64,000 nucleotides of DNA from Roseovarius faecimaris (GCF_009762325.1 NZ_CP034348.1:1556501-1620500); one strand, 5' to 3'. Counted from the stretch's first letter, positions 16,634 to 26,248 are shown. The notes: generated by a model from the sequence alone, not told the origin. Program-made: numbers and translations.

Positions 16634-18808
16634 TTAGTTCCTGCATGTGCGGATATAGCTCTTATCCGTCGTTTTGGCCGAGAAGCCGCGCAAGGCCACA
16701 GTCAGCGAAAGGTCTGTCGATGGCTCAAGGATAGTGGAAGAGGTGAAGCGGCGCGAGGCCGAAAGTTTCGCCTCGACGCATTCATTTGTGTAGGTCAGCC
16801 CGATCCCCGCTGTCACATTTCGGTCACTGGCCACGTCATAGCGCCAATTGGCACTGCCCGTCCAGTGGCGCGACAGCCGGTAACTGCCATCGACCGACCA
16901 TTCCGAGATGGTGCCGGGGCGATTTTCGGCCAGATCGCGGCGCAGCCAGACATAGGTGGCACCGATATCGGCAAGCTCGTTCTGCCAGGAGGCCCGGGCC
17001 GAGGCCTTGGTGGTCTGATACCCGGCATCAAACAGCCCGCGCGCGGTGAGCGCGAGGCCGTTGGGCGCCTTGAGCTGACCTGCAAGCAGGAAATCGGAGC
17101 TGCGGCCCTGCAGGCCGGAGACGTTGGAAAAGCTGGACAGCCCGCTCAGTTCAAGCTGGCGTTCGTCGCGGATCACCTGGCCGGTGACGAGGGAGGTTTC
17201 CCAGCCGCGGGGATCAAGCCGGGTCCAGTTCAGCCCGTAGGCGGCCGAAAACCCGTATTCACGCCGGTCGGGTTCAGGAAAGCGCGACAGCGAGAGCAGA
17301 TTGCCTTCGTCGAATTCCACCAGCGTGCTTTCGTCATTGGGGATGTTCAGCGCGTCGCCGCCCACCCAGGCCAGTTGCACCATCGGTTCGATCACATGTG
17401 TGGCATTGGTGGCCGTGCGTTTCAGCAAAGGCCAGCGCAGTTGCAGCGAGGCGGAGGGCGTCAGGTTGGTGTCGCGCGAGTCAGAGGTAAGCCCGGCCTG
17501 ATCCACAAAGAAGCTGTCCACGGCCACGCCTGTCTGCAGCCGCGTATGCACACCGCCCGGCAGGATCCAGCTGCGGAACCAGTTGGCCTCGGTGGTGAAG
17601 CGGGTGAGGTCGAGCCCGTCGGAGTAAGGGTCGAAATCCGCACCATCCAGAAGCGTGTCGGAGCTTCGGAAATGGGTGTGGGTTTCGGCCGAGAGGCGCA
17701 GCTCGCCGCCAAGGCGGGCGGGAAAAATACGCCGCTCATACTCGGCATCCGCCGAGAGTGTGGGCACAAAACTGTCCTGCTCATTCGTGCGCAGGGTGCG
17801 GAAATGGGTGATCGCCGCGCGGATATATTCATCGCGCCGGGCGCGTTCGACCGCAAGCTGGCTGTCGAGCCTGTCCTTGCCGGAATAGCTGTAATCCAGC
17901 AGGTAGGTGTCGTCATTCACCGCTTCGATATCAAAGGTCAGGATGAAATCGCGCTTCAGCTCGAACCGGCCTTCGCCGAAGATGTAGGATCGGGTGGAGC
18001 GCACCCCCTGGTCATCGTCGGAAAAGGCGCCGTTAAACTCGATCTCGCCATTCCGGAAGGCCTGCCGATAGCGGTATTCCAGCGTTGTCGTCTTGGTGGC
18101 GATGAAGGGCGTCAGCGTCAGATCCGCATGATCCCCGAGCTTGATGAAATAGGGCACCTTCACCCCGGTGCCGAGCGTCGAGCTGTTATAGACCGACGGG
18201 ATCAGAAAACCGCTGGCGCGCTCCAGCGTGGGGTCGGGCAGGCGCAGGCGCGGCAGGTAGAGGATGGGCGTGTCGAGCACCCGGAACTGGGCGTTGTCGA
18301 AATAGAGCTGCTGTTCCTGCTGGTCGTGGATCACCCGTTCGGCGCGGATCTGCCAGAGCGGCGGGCGGCCGTTCTCGCACACCCGGCAGGAGGTGACGGC
18401 GGCCTTATAGAGCTGCGAGTAGCGCCCGTTGACGCGGCTCATCTCATGCGCGGCAAGCTGGAGCTGGTCGTCCATCACCACCCGCGCGCCGCTGAGCAGG
18501 CCGTTCTCCATGGCGCGGTCAAGCTCGGCCGCGTCGGCCAGCACCAGCAGGTCGCCTTCTGCGTCCACCAGGGTGATCGGGCCGTCGATGCGCAGGGTTT
18601 CTGTGCTGCGGTCATAGGTGACACGCGTGGCCTTGAGGCGGCGGCCTTCATAGAAGGCTTCGACATTGCCCTCGGCCACCAGCGTGTTGTCGCCTTCAAG
18701 GAACACATCATCGGCAATCAGCATGGCCGGGCCGGGCGGTGTGGACTGGGCCAGGGCGGGGCTGCTCAGGCAGACAAGGAGCATCAGAAGGGCAGAAAGA
18801 TACCTCAT
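16634..18808 (-). CDS. lptD: LPS-assembly outer membrane protein LptD
   Basis: The 724-residue protein starts with a signal peptide ending near Ala-Leu-Ala-Gln. An OstA-like periplasmic domain follows (Leu-Ile-Ala-Asp-Asp-Val, Ala-Glu-Gly-Asn-Val-Glu-Ala). The rest is a large beta-barrel with alternating aromatic strands. Early cysteines occur in Ser-Cys-Arg-Val-Cys-Glu-Asn, and further cysteines lie near the C-terminus (Asn-Glu-Cys-Val, Arg-Thr-Cys-Arg), able to form the disulfides seen in LptD. With LptE it inserts lipopolysaccharide in the outer leaflet. The ATG at 18808 overlaps the lptG stop (ATGA). Confidence 0.95.
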   Translation of the reverse strand: MRYLSALLMLLVCLSSPALAQSTPPGPAMLIADDVFLEGDNTLVAEGNVEAFYEGRRLKATRVTYDRSTETLRIDGPITLVDAEGDLLVLADAAELDRAMENGLLSGARVVMDDQLQLAAHEMSRVNGRYSQLYKAAVTSCRVCENGRPPLWQIRAERVIHDQQEQQLYFDNAQFRVLDTPILYLPRLRLPDPTLERASGFLIPSVYNSSTLGTGVKVPYFIKLGDHADLTLTPFIATKTTTLEYRYRQAFRNGEIEFNGAFSDDDQGVRSTRSYIFGEGRFELKRDFILTFDIEAVNDDTYLLDYSYSGKDRLDSQLAVERARRDEYIRAAITHFRTLRTNEQDSFVPTLSADAEYERRIFPARLGGELRLSAETHTHFRSSDTLLDGADFDPYSDGLDLTRFTTEANWFRSWILPGGVHTRLQTGVAVDSFFVDQAGLTSDSRDTNLTPSASLQLRWPLLKRTATNATHVIEPMVQLAWVGGDALNIPNDESTLVEFDEGNLLSLSRFPEPDRREYGFSAAYGLNWTRLDPRGWETSLVTGQVIRDERQLELSGLSSFSNVSGLQGRSSDFLLAGQLKAPNGLALTARGLFDAGYQTTKASARASWQNELADIGATYVWLRRDLAENRPGTISEWSVDGSYRLSRHWTGSANWRYDVASDRNVTAGIGLTYTNECVEAKLSASRRFTSSTILEPSTDLSLTVALRGFSAKTTDKSYIRTCRN

Positions 18809-19896
18809 CCGTCCTCCATGATCAGCAATATGCCGATGCCCAAAAGGACCGAGGCCACAGGGGGGGCCCATCCGGCCAAGAGGATCGGGATTTGCCCATT
18901 CTCGCCCAGGATCTGCGCGAAGTTACGGATGTAATAGAGGCCAAAGCCCAGCATCACAGCGATCAGCACCGATATGCCGGTATTGCTGAGCCGGGTGTGG
19001 CGCATGGTGAAGGCCGCCGAGATCAGCACCAAGGCCACCAGAAAGAGCGGGCGTGACAGCTCCATCTGGTACCAGACCGCATAGCGCCGCGCGGAAAAGC
19101 CCGCCTCTTCGAGCTGGCCGATAAAGGCGGGCAGATCCCAGAGCGAAATGAACTCGGGCTTGCCGAAACTGTCGATGATCTGATCCTGGGTCAGGGCGGA
19201 GGGCACGGTCAGCTCTGCCAGCTCCTGCGCGGCGGCCTCGGGGTTGTCGGTGGCCGACAGCTCCCAGAGCTTGACCTTCTTGAGCATCCATTGTCCTTGG
19301 GTCAGTTCGGCGGTTTCGGCGATGATGCGTTGCAGGGGCATGCCGTTGCGGTCGAAGGACAGGAAGGTCGTGTTGAACAGGATGCTCACATCCGAGCTGG
19401 CGCGGATCGCGTGGATCACCGTCTGGCCGGTTTCATTGCCCTGGCGCAGCCAAAGCCCCTCGGAGGCGATGGCCAGCACGTTCGAGCCGCCGCCGCGATA
19501 GCCCGCCACAAGATCGGCATACCGCTTGGAGGTGGCCGCGACGATCGGGTTGAACACGGTGATGGTGATCACCCCGATCAGGGCGGCGACGGTCACCGGC
19601 GCCACCAGCGCGCGCAGCGCAGAGCGGCCCGTGGCGCGCACCACCACCAGCTCGGACGAGCGCGCGAGCCGCAGGAAAAGCGCCACGGTGGCGAGGATCA
19701 TCACCAGCGGCAGGATCTCGTAATTGGCCGACGGGATCTTGAGCGCCACGATGCCCAGGATCGAAGAAAACGGCAGTTCGGGCCAGTCCTGCACCTCGTC
19801 AGCGACATCGACAAAGGCCAGGATCACCACAAAGACAAAGGCTATGAGAGCGAAGGTCCAGAAGAATTTGCGCGCGAAGTAGAGATGCAGGATCAT
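18805..19896 (-). CDS. lptG: LPS export ABC transporter permease LptG
   Basis: This 363-residue inner-membrane protein has three N-terminal and three C-terminal hydrophobic helices flanking a periplasmic beta-jellyroll domain, the YjgP/YjgQ architecture. A conserved Ser-Ser-Glu-Leu-Val-Val-Val-Arg-Ala-Thr-Gly coupling helix follows the second helix pair. LptB2FG extracts LPS from the inner membrane and pushes it along the LptC-A-D bridge. Its 4-bp overlaps with lptF upstream and lptD downstream show one operon. Confidence 0.93.
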   Translation of the reverse strand: MILHLYFARKFFWTFALIAFVFVVILAFVDVADEVQDWPELPFSSILGIVALKIPSANYEILPLVMILATVALFLRLARSSELVVVRATGRSALRALVAPVTVAALIGVITITVFNPIVAATSKRYADLVAGYRGGGSNVLAIASEGLWLRQGNETGQTVIHAIRASSDVSILFNTTFLSFDRNGMPLQRIIAETAELTQGQWMLKKVKLWELSATDNPEAAAQELAELTVPSALTQDQIIDSFGKPEFISLWDLPAFIGQLEEAGFSARRYAVWYQMELSRPLFLVALVLISAAFTMRHTRLSNTGISVLIAVMLGFGLYYIRNFAQILGENGQIPILLAGWAPPVASVLLGIGILLIMEDG

Positions 19897-21032
19897 GCCG
19901 CCCCTCCCGCGTCGGTCTGCGGCCTGCGGCGGCGGAAAAGGCCCGGATTAACGGCGATATGCAGCAGCGCCACAGTGAGCAGCGCCCCGGCAACGGGCGG
20001 TATGTAGAGAAGCGGCCACAGGGCGGCATTGGCCAGCACCGGCGCGGCCACGAAGCCTTCGATCAGCTTGATCCCGACCAGCAGCACGAAGGCCGTCACG
20101 ATCTGCCACCAGACGCCAAAGCGGCTATGGGTCCCAAGGAGCAGGGTGGCGAACCCCACCAGGGCCGCGACGATACACAAAAGCGCCTGGGTGAAGCGGT
20201 TATGCCCTTCAAAGGCGACCTGGCCCAGGGTGGTCCCGGTGCGTTCGGCGGTGGCCTCGGGCCGCAGGAGCAGTTCGGGCGTGGGGGTGAAGGCGATATG
20301 GTTCAGCTGCACCTCGTCGCGCGAGATCAGGCTGGAGATGTCATAGGAAAAATCGTCGAAATGCGTGGTGAAAAGCCGGTTGCCGTCGCGGCGCAGGATC
20401 TGGCTGAGCCCGTCGAGCATGACCAGCTTGGTGCCGTCCCCTTCGCGCACGAGGAACGCCTTGGAGGAGGTATAGGTGACCGTGGTCGAGGGATCACGCC
20501 GGTCCGAGAGGAACACGTCGCGCAGCTCGCCCTCGGGCGTGATGTCCCGGATATAGAAGGTGATGCCCTGGGCCGGGTGCAGAAACTCGCCCTCGGTCAG
20601 CAGCTTCGCGGTGATATTCTGCGTGACCTCGGCCTGGCGCAGTCGGAGCTGGCTCAGGCTGACCGGGATCAGCAGATGCGTCAGCACCGACATCATCACC
20701 GCGATGATCACCCCATAGACAAACACCGGCCGAATGAGCCGCCAGGGCGAATAGCCGGTGGCCTGCATCACGGTCAGTTCGCTCTCGGTGGTCAGCCGGT
20801 TGGTGACATAGACCGCCCCCGCAAAGGCCGCGATGGGCAGAACGACACCGATCACGCCGGGCAGTGTCAGGGCGGTGAATTCGAGGAACACCCAGGCCGG
20901 TTGCCCGTCGCCGATGAGCCGGTCGAACATGCGCACGGCCTTGTTGAGCCAGAAGATGGACACCAGCACCAGCGCGAAAAAGCCGAAGAGCACCATGAAT
21001 TGCGACAGCATATATCTGTCGAATCTGGTCAC
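19893..21032 (-). CDS. lptF: LPS export ABC transporter permease LptF
   Basis: The protein of about 379 residues is a YjgP/YjgQ permease with the same layout as LptG, including the Glu-Ser-Glu-Leu-Thr-Val-Met-Gln-Ala-Thr-Gly coupling helix. I favour the GTG at 21032 (Met-Thr-Arg-Phe-Asp-Arg-Tyr) because a GGGGGGAAA site precedes it. A GTG at 21050 would add six residues and has only a weak site. It forms the LPS-extracting complex with LptG and LptB. The operon promoter must lie in 21033-21205, shared with divergent pepA. Confidence 0.92.
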   Translation of the reverse strand: MTRFDRYMLSQFMVLFGFFALVLVSIFWLNKAVRMFDRLIGDGQPAWVFLEFTALTLPGVIGVVLPIAAFAGAVYVTNRLTTESELTVMQATGYSPWRLIRPVFVYGVIIAVMMSVLTHLLIPVSLSQLRLRQAEVTQNITAKLLTEGEFLHPAQGITFYIRDITPEGELRDVFLSDRRDPSTTVTYTSSKAFLVREGDGTKLVMLDGLSQILRRDGNRLFTTHFDDFSYDISSLISRDEVQLNHIAFTPTPELLLRPEATAERTGTTLGQVAFEGHNRFTQALLCIVAALVGFATLLLGTHSRFGVWWQIVTAFVLLVGIKLIEGFVAAPVLANAALWPLLYIPPVAGALLTVALLHIAVNPGLFRRRRPQTDAGGAA

Positions 21033-21205
21033 CTGTTTCCCCCCGAACACCTCAATCTCAGCGTCAGACTATCGGAGAACGACCCCGGATAAAACGGCTA
21101 AAGCGCCGCAAATCACGGATCGGCGGGATGTTGTCCGTGCAGGGCTGGCCAAGCCCGCGCGGGCGCGCTACCGTTCCGGCAAATCCTTGCAAGCGGAGCG
21201 CAAAT

Positions 21206-22678
21206 ATGACCTCGCCAGTAGCCGTGAATTTCGTTGAAATCGACCTTGAAGAGATCGCCAGTACCCCGGGCCGCGTGGCGGTGTTCGTCACGCCGGACGG
21301 CAAGCTGAACATCGGCGCGCGGCGGGTGAACAAGCTGACCAAGGGGGCGATTGCGCGCATGGTCGAGAGCGGCGCCCTTGAGAAGATGAAATCGGGGGAG
21401 CTGATCACGCTCAACTGGCCCGCCGGCATGGCCGCCAAGGCGGTGGATGTGGTCTGTCTGGACCGCAATGCCGGTCCGGCAGAAACACGCAAGGCCGGCG
21501 TGTCGCTTGGCAAGGCCAAGGGGGCGGACGCGCTTCTGGTGCTTGGGGCGCAGGTCCGGCGTGTGGCCGATCTGGCCCAGGGGATTGCGCTGCGCGCCTA
21601 TGAGTTCTCGGCCCGCAAGTCGAAAGAGCCCGATCCCGTGGAGCCGGTGACGATCATGGCACTGCGCCCCGAGGATGCCGAGGCCGAGGCCGCAGCCAAG
21701 CTCGCCGTGGTCGAGGGTGTGTTTTTCACCCGCGATCTGGTCAGCGAGCCTGCCAACCACCTGACCACGACCGAATTTGCCAAACGGATCGAGGCGATGA
21801 AAGCGCTCGGGCTGAAGGTGACGGTGCTCGAAGAGCCTGAGCTGGAAAAACTCGGTATGGGGTGCCTTCTGTCGGTCGGGCATGGTTCGGCCAGCCCGTC
21901 GAAAGTGGCGATCATGGAGTGGAATGGCGGCAAGAAAGGCGAGGCGCCGCTGGCGCTCATCGGCAAGGGCGTGGTGTTCGATACCGGCGGGATCAGCCTC
22001 AAGCCCGCGGCGGGCATGGAAGAGATGACGATGGATATGGGCGGCGCGGGCGTTGTGGCCGGTGTCATGCGCGCGCTGGCCCTGCGCAAGGCCAAGGCCA
22101 ATGTGGTGGGGCTTGTCGGGCTGGTCGAAAACATGCCGTCGGACCGCGCCACACGCCCCGGCGACGTGGTGACCTCGATGAAGGGCGACACGGTGGAGGT
22201 GATCAATACCGATGCCGAGGGTCGCCTCGTGCTGTGCGACGTGCTGTGGTACGCGCAGGAAACCTACAAACCCGCGGCGATGGTCAACCTGGCCACGCTG
22301 ACCGGGGCCATCATCATCGCACTTGGCCACGAAAAGGCGGGTGTTTTCGCCAATGACGATACCTTCTGCAAAAGCTTTCTCAAGGCGGCGGAGGCCGAGG
22401 GGGAAGGTGCCTGGCACATGCCGCTCGATCCGGCCTATGACGAGCAGCTCAAAAGCGCGATTGCCGATATGAAGAATGTGGGCGGCCGGCCCGCAGGCGC
22501 GATCACCGCCGCGCAATTCCTCAAACGCTTCGTCAAGGACGAAGTGCCGTGGATCCATCTCGACATCGCCGGGGTGGCCTCGGTCAAGGCCGATACCAGC
22601 CACGGGCCCAAGGGGGCGACAGGCTGGGGCGTGATGGCTCTCGACCGGCTGGTGCGGGACGGCTACGAGCAGGGCTGA
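21206..22678 (+). CDS. pepA: Leucyl aminopeptidase (M17 family)
   Basis: The 490-residue enzyme has the M17 signature Asn-Thr-Asp-Ala-Glu-Gly-Arg-Leu and the metal-binding Gly-Lys-Gly-Val-Val-Phe-Asp-Thr-Gly-Gly with Asp-Met-Gly-Gly-Ala-Gly. It removes N-terminal residues from peptides as a cytosolic hexamer; some PepA proteins also bind DNA. The ATG at 21206 follows a GGAG site. The stop overlaps the holC start by one base (TGATG), the common pepA-holC arrangement of proteobacteria. Confidence 0.95.
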   Translation: MTSPVAVNFVEIDLEEIASTPGRVAVFVTPDGKLNIGARRVNKLTKGAIARMVESGALEKMKSGELITLNWPAGMAAKAVDVVCLDRNAGPAETRKAGVSLGKAKGADALLVLGAQVRRVADLAQGIALRAYEFSARKSKEPDPVEPVTIMALRPEDAEAEAAAKLAVVEGVFFTRDLVSEPANHLTTTEFAKRIEAMKALGLKVTVLEEPELEKLGMGCLLSVGHGSASPSKVAIMEWNGGKKGEAPLALIGKGVVFDTGGISLKPAAGMEEMTMDMGGAGVVAGVMRALALRKAKANVVGLVGLVENMPSDRATRPGDVVTSMKGDTVEVINTDAEGRLVLCDVLWYAQETYKPAAMVNLATLTGAIIIALGHEKAGVFANDDTFCKSFLKAAEAEGEGAWHMPLDPAYDEQLKSAIADMKNVGGRPAGAITAAQFLKRFVKDEVPWIHLDIAGVASVKADTSHGPKGATGWGVMALDRLVRDGYEQG

Positions 22679-23136
22679 TGGGCGCGGCCTATTTCTATCA
22701 CCTGACCAGGGCGCCGGTGGAACGGACGCTGCCGTTGCTTCTGGGCAAGGCGCTCGGTGCGGGCTGGCGCGTGGCGGTGCGCGGCACCTCGGAGGAGCGG
22801 CTCGACTGGCTGGACGACAAGCTCTGGCTCGGGCCGGACGAGGCGTTTTTGCCCCATGGCCGCGCGGGCGGGCCGCATGATGCGGATCAGCCGGTGCTGT
22901 TGACCGCCGCGCCGGAGCTGCCCAACGGTGCGCGCTGTGTCATGTGCGTCGATGGCGCCGAGATACGCGCCGAGGAGGTGACCGCGCTGGAGCGGGTCTG
23001 CATCCTCTTTGACGGCCATGATCCTGCGGCGGTGCAACAGGCGCGCGGGCAGTGGAAGACCCTGACCGATGCCGGATGTTCGGCGCAATACTGGTCCGAA
23101 GACAGCGGCCGATGGGAGAAAAAGGCCGAGAGCTGA
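22678..23136 (+). CDS. holC: DNA polymerase III chi subunit
   Basis: This 152-residue protein starts Ala-Tyr-Phe-Tyr-His-Leu-Thr, the typical beginning of HolC. It carries Arg-Leu-Asp-Trp-Leu-Asp-Asp-Lys-Leu-Trp, a Pro-His-Gly loop and Val-Leu-Leu-Thr. Chi links the clamp loader to single-strand DNA-binding protein during lagging-strand synthesis. The start overlaps the pepA stop, so the two are translationally coupled. Confidence 0.93.
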   Translation: MGAAYFYHLTRAPVERTLPLLLGKALGAGWRVAVRGTSEERLDWLDDKLWLGPDEAFLPHGRAGGPHDADQPVLLTAAPELPNGARCVMCVDGAEIRAEEVTALERVCILFDGHDPAAVQQARGQWKTLTDAGCSAQYWSEDSGRWEKKAES

Positions 23137-23258
23137 GCCAACACCAGCCAAGGACACCGCGCATCGCTGCGTGGCGTCGCGGTTCCCTCCCGCTCCGAGG
23201 AGGACGCAAGGACGACGAGATACTCAGGCAAGTGCGACAGCACTTTCCTCTGGATCAA

Positions 23259-23840
23259 TCAGCGCGACAGGATCAGGGTGCCGCCGGATATCTCGACGCT
23301 GGAGAAGCGTTGCAGGTAATCCATGCCGAGCAGCGAGCGGTCGAGCGCCCCCTCGTTGACAAAGGCGCGCAGGCCGCGGTCAGAGATCGGGCCCACGGCC
23401 ACCTCGTCAAGCCGAACGGGGGCCGTGCGCACCTCGCCATTGGCGGTGGTGGCGCGGCCGATGAACTGGAGCGCGCCGGGGTCGAACCCGATGGCCGCCG
23501 CGTCGTCCCGGCTGAGCACGATATTGGTGGCGCCGGTGTCGATCACGAAGGTGACGGGCGTGCCGTTTACCTGCGCGGTCAGGTAGTAATGCCCGTCCGG
23601 CGCGCGCGGCAGTTCGATCCGCCCGGCTTCGGCAAAGACGGCCTGGCCGGGGGTGACGGTGTTGCGGATGTCCTCCCACAGCCCCACAGCGGCAATGGCG
23701 CCGATAAAGATGAACACCCAGATCAGGGCCTGCTGGGTCAGCTTGCCCAGGGACTGCCGGTTCTGCACGAAGAACCAGAAGGCGATCACCCCGCCAAGAA
23801 TACCGAGGTAGAGAAGCTGCGCGGTGTCAGATGTGCTCAT
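23259..23840 (-). CDS. Membrane-anchored retropepsin-like aspartic protease
   Basis: The 193-residue protein has two N-terminal hydrophobic helices (about residues 8-27 and 38-56). A clan AA single-domain protease follows, with the catalytic Phe-Val-Ile-Asp-Thr-Gly-Ala-Thr and a later Leu-Leu-Gly-Met-Asp-Tyr-Leu-Gln-Arg motif. Proteins of this group (TIGR02281-like) act as dimers, probably in the periplasm, since the protease part follows the second helix. Substrates are unknown. I chose the ATG at 23840 because a longer start would run into the adjacent marC-like gene on the same strand. Confidence 0.85.
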   Translation of the reverse strand: MSTSDTAQLLYLGILGGVIAFWFFVQNRQSLGKLTQQALIWVFIFIGAIAAVGLWEDIRNTVTPGQAVFAEAGRIELPRAPDGHYYLTAQVNGTPVTFVIDTGATNIVLSRDDAAAIGFDPGALQFIGRATTANGEVRTAPVRLDEVAVGPISDRGLRAFVNEGALDRSLLGMDYLQRFSSVEISGGTLILSR

Positions 23841-23877
23841 GGCAAAGATATAGGAGGAGGCGAGCCCGAGCGCCAGA

Positions 23878-24507
23878 TCACCCGGCCAGACCAAATCCGC
23901 GCAGCCCGTCCAGCACGAACTGCACCGCGAGCGCGGCCAGCAGCATGCCAAGGAGGCGGGTGATCACATTGATGCCGGTCTTGCCCAGGGCGCGTTCCAG
24001 CAGCCCGGAGGACAAGAACAGCACGAGCACGATCAAAAGCACGGCGAGCATCACCCCGATCACCCAGAGCAGCCCCTCCATACCGGGCTGTTGCCCGGCC
24101 AGCAGGATCACCGACGCGATGGAGCCCGGTCCGGCGATCAGCGGGATGGCGAGCGGAAAGATCGACGGATCTTCGCCCTCGTCCTCGTCTTCGGCCTCGT
24201 CCGCCTGGGATTTGCGGCGCTTGGAGCGACGCTCGAACAGCATGTCGAGCGCGGTGAGGAAAAGCAGAATGCCCCCCGCAATCCGGAATGCGGGCATGGA
24301 GATGCCCACGAAGCCAAGCACGGCCTCGCCCAGGGCGGCAAAGAGGATCAGGATGAGCGCGGCCGTGATGCAGGCGCGCAGGGCGATGATCCGGCGCCGG
24401 GGCGCGTCGATGCCCTGGGTCAGCGCCACGAACAGCGGCGTCAGCCCGATCGGGTCGATGATCACGAAGAGCGTGACAAAGGCGGTGATGAGAAAAGCGG
24501 TGTCCAT
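23878..24507 (-). CDS. MarC/UPF0056 family membrane protein
   Basis: This 209-residue protein has about six membrane helices. The MarC blocks Phe-Val-Ile-Ile-Asp-Pro-Ile-Gly and Pro-Leu-Ile-Ala-Gly-Pro-Gly-Ser are visible. A charged cytoplasmic loop rich in Asp and Glu lies near residues 95-120. MarC proteins have no settled function despite the historic link to multiple antibiotic resistance. It is followed after 37 bp by the membrane aspartic protease on the same strand. Confidence 0.9.
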   Translation of the reverse strand: MDTAFLITAFVTLFVIIDPIGLTPLFVALTQGIDAPRRRIIALRACITAALILILFAALGEAVLGFVGISMPAFRIAGGILLFLTALDMLFERRSKRRKSQADEAEDEDEGEDPSIFPLAIPLIAGPGSIASVILLAGQQPGMEGLLWVIGVMLAVLLIVLVLFLSSGLLERALGKTGINVITRLLGMLLAALAVQFVLDGLRGFGLAG

Positions 24508-24564
24508 TTCAGGTCAAGGGCGTAGGATGGGACGCAGGCAAGCGCAACAGGGAAACGTGTCGGG

Positions 24565-25386
24565 ATGGCTGAATACAGGGATTTTGCGGCCCTTGAACTG
24601 GCGCAATGGTCGGATGCCGAGATCGCCGGGGCCTATGCGCGCGACTTTGCCCGCGCCGCGGAGCAGTGCGTGCCGCATTTCGTCAGGGCGGTGGCGGCCG
24701 GGCCGGGCAAGGCCGTGCTTGACTGCTGTTGCGGCCACGGGATCGTGGCGCGCGGTCTGGCGGATGCGGGGGCCGAGGTGACCGCGCTCGATTTCTCGCC
24801 TGCCATGCTCGAGATGGCGCGGGCGCGGGTGCCCGAGGCGCGGTTTGTCGAAGGCGACGCGATGGCGCTGCCTTTCGAGGATGCCCGGTTCGACGCGGTG
24901 ACCATCGGGTTTGGCATCCCGCATGTGCCCGATCCCGCAGCGGCCCTGGCCGAGGCGCGCCGGGTGCTGAAACCGGGCGGGCGGCTGGCCTATACGGTCT
25001 GGCATGCGGACCCGGAGATGTCGTCGGTGGGGATCGTGTTCCAGGCGATTGCGGCGCATGGCGACAAGAGCATCACCCTGCCGCCGGGCCCCGATGCCTT
25101 CGAACGCTCCGCCCCCGAGATCGCGCTGCCGGAAATGGCCGAGGTCGGGTTTCGCGAGGCACGGCTGGAGACGATCCCGTCGCATTGGGTGGCTGACGAT
25201 CCCGGCGCGCCGTTCGATTTTTTCCTCGAAGGCACGGCCCGGGGCGGCGCGCTGCTCAGGCCACAACCCGAGGCGCATAAGGCCGCGATCCGCGCCGCCG
25301 TCGTCGAGGGTGTGAAGGCCCGTTGGGGCGATACCGCCCCCTGGACGATCCCGGCGCCTGCGGCAATGGTGATCGGGCGGGTTTGA
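24565..25386 (+). CDS. SAM-dependent class I methyltransferase
   Basis: The 273-residue protein has a Methyltransf_11/25 fold: motif I Val-Leu-Asp-Cys-Cys-Cys-Gly-His-Gly, an acidic strand ending Ala-Leu-Asp-Phe-Ser, a Glu-Gly-Asp-Ala motif II, and Leu-Lys-Pro-Gly-Gly-Arg. The Leu-Asp-Cys-Cys-Cys start of motif I is unusual; most have Leu-Asp-Leu-Gly-x-Gly. It resembles UbiE-type C-methyltransferases, but the substrate is not predictable. It stands alone between divergent and unrelated genes. Confidence 0.82.
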   Translation: MAEYRDFAALELAQWSDAEIAGAYARDFARAAEQCVPHFVRAVAAGPGKAVLDCCCGHGIVARGLADAGAEVTALDFSPAMLEMARARVPEARFVEGDAMALPFEDARFDAVTIGFGIPHVPDPAAALAEARRVLKPGGRLAYTVWHADPEMSSVGIVFQAIAAHGDKSITLPPGPDAFERSAPEIALPEMAEVGFREARLETIPSHWVADDPGAPFDFFLEGTARGGALLRPQPEAHKAAIRAAVVEGVKARWGDTAPWTIPAPAAMVIGRV

Positions 25387-25506
25387 GGATAGTGCTTGTG
25401 GGTGATCTGCCTGCGAAGGCGACTATTGGCCTGGTACCTCCATTCACTTGCCGCGAATTGTCAATGGCGGCAGTATCCGATGTGCGATGAGATGATGGGC
25501 TGAGCT

Positions 25507-26148
25507 ATGGCAGGCAAGAAACCGAAAGTCTGGGTGACCCGCGGGTTTCATTCGACCGAGACCAGGGGTTGGTGGCTGGATCTGGAAACCTGGGCCGAGG
25601 AGCCGCGGGAATATGTCGAGATTCAGAACCATTACAACCAAAAAGAACTCATGCCAGACAAGTATTGGCCGACCGGCTTGTTCGTTAAATACAAGAAGGG
25701 TCAGGGCACTGTCATCAAGGCCATCAAGGATGTTTGCGTCACCCGACTTGGCATCATCGTGATATCAAAACGTTTCTACGACCTCCTGCAGCAGTTCAAT
25801 CTTGGTCAGACAGCCTTCCGGGCGATGCCGGTCTATGGCTACGACCGGACCACCAGGTTTCCGGAAGACTATTACATGATGCAGATGCTGGAATTCCGTT
25901 CCTTCGCGCAGCCCGAGGAGATGGAGAATGTGAGGCCGTCAGGCGGGGAATACTATTATTGGTTGCCAGATAAACCCGCGCATAAGCCGGTTTTACACAT
26001 TCCGGGTGATCACGATCTGGACCTTTGGATGGATACAGAAATCTGGAATTGGGTCTTTGTCTCCGACCGCCTGAAAGAAGCGATCAAATCAGAGGGCATT
26101 AAGGGTGGCGGATTGGGTTTCCGTCCGTGCAAACTGGTTGATCGCTGA
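25507..26148 (+). CDS. Imm11/DUF1629-like immunity protein (orphan)
   Basis: The 213-residue protein is rich in Trp, Tyr and Lys and its gene is less GC-rich than the neighbours. The C-terminal block Val-Phe-Val-Ser-Asp-Arg-Leu-Lys-Glu-Ala-Ile ending in Gly-Gly-Leu-Gly-Phe-Arg-Pro-Cys matches the Imm11 (DUF1629) immunity family as I remember it: a Val-Ser-x-Arg-x-x-x-Ala helix followed by a Gly-x-x-Phe-x-Pro strand. Such proteins protect against polymorphic toxins. No toxin, VgrG, Hcp or PAAR gene lies next to it. It is flanked by gaps of about 100 bp with no transposase. Transfer is inferred from the composition and isolation. Confidence 0.6.
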   Translation: MAGKKPKVWVTRGFHSTETRGWWLDLETWAEEPREYVEIQNHYNQKELMPDKYWPTGLFVKYKKGQGTVIKAIKDVCVTRLGIIVISKRFYDLLQQFNLGQTAFRAMPVYGYDRTTRFPEDYYMMQMLEFRSFAQPEEMENVRPSGGEYYYWLPDKPAHKPVLHIPGDHDLDLWMDTEIWNWVFVSDRLKEAIKSEGIKGGGLGFRPCKLVDR

Positions 26149-26248
26149 AGGTTGACGCGGTGCCCTGTGATTGTCCGGGCGTTCGCCCCGGGATATTAGC
26201 CGCCGGTTCGCCTGCCGGGGTTTTTGGCAGCCCGGTTGGTCATTGAAC

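Noticed and set aside
16865..18934. Very long open frame antisense to lptD
   Set aside because: It is a GC-rich shadow of the lptD codons. It has no ribosome-binding site or domain and contradicts the well-supported lptD gene.
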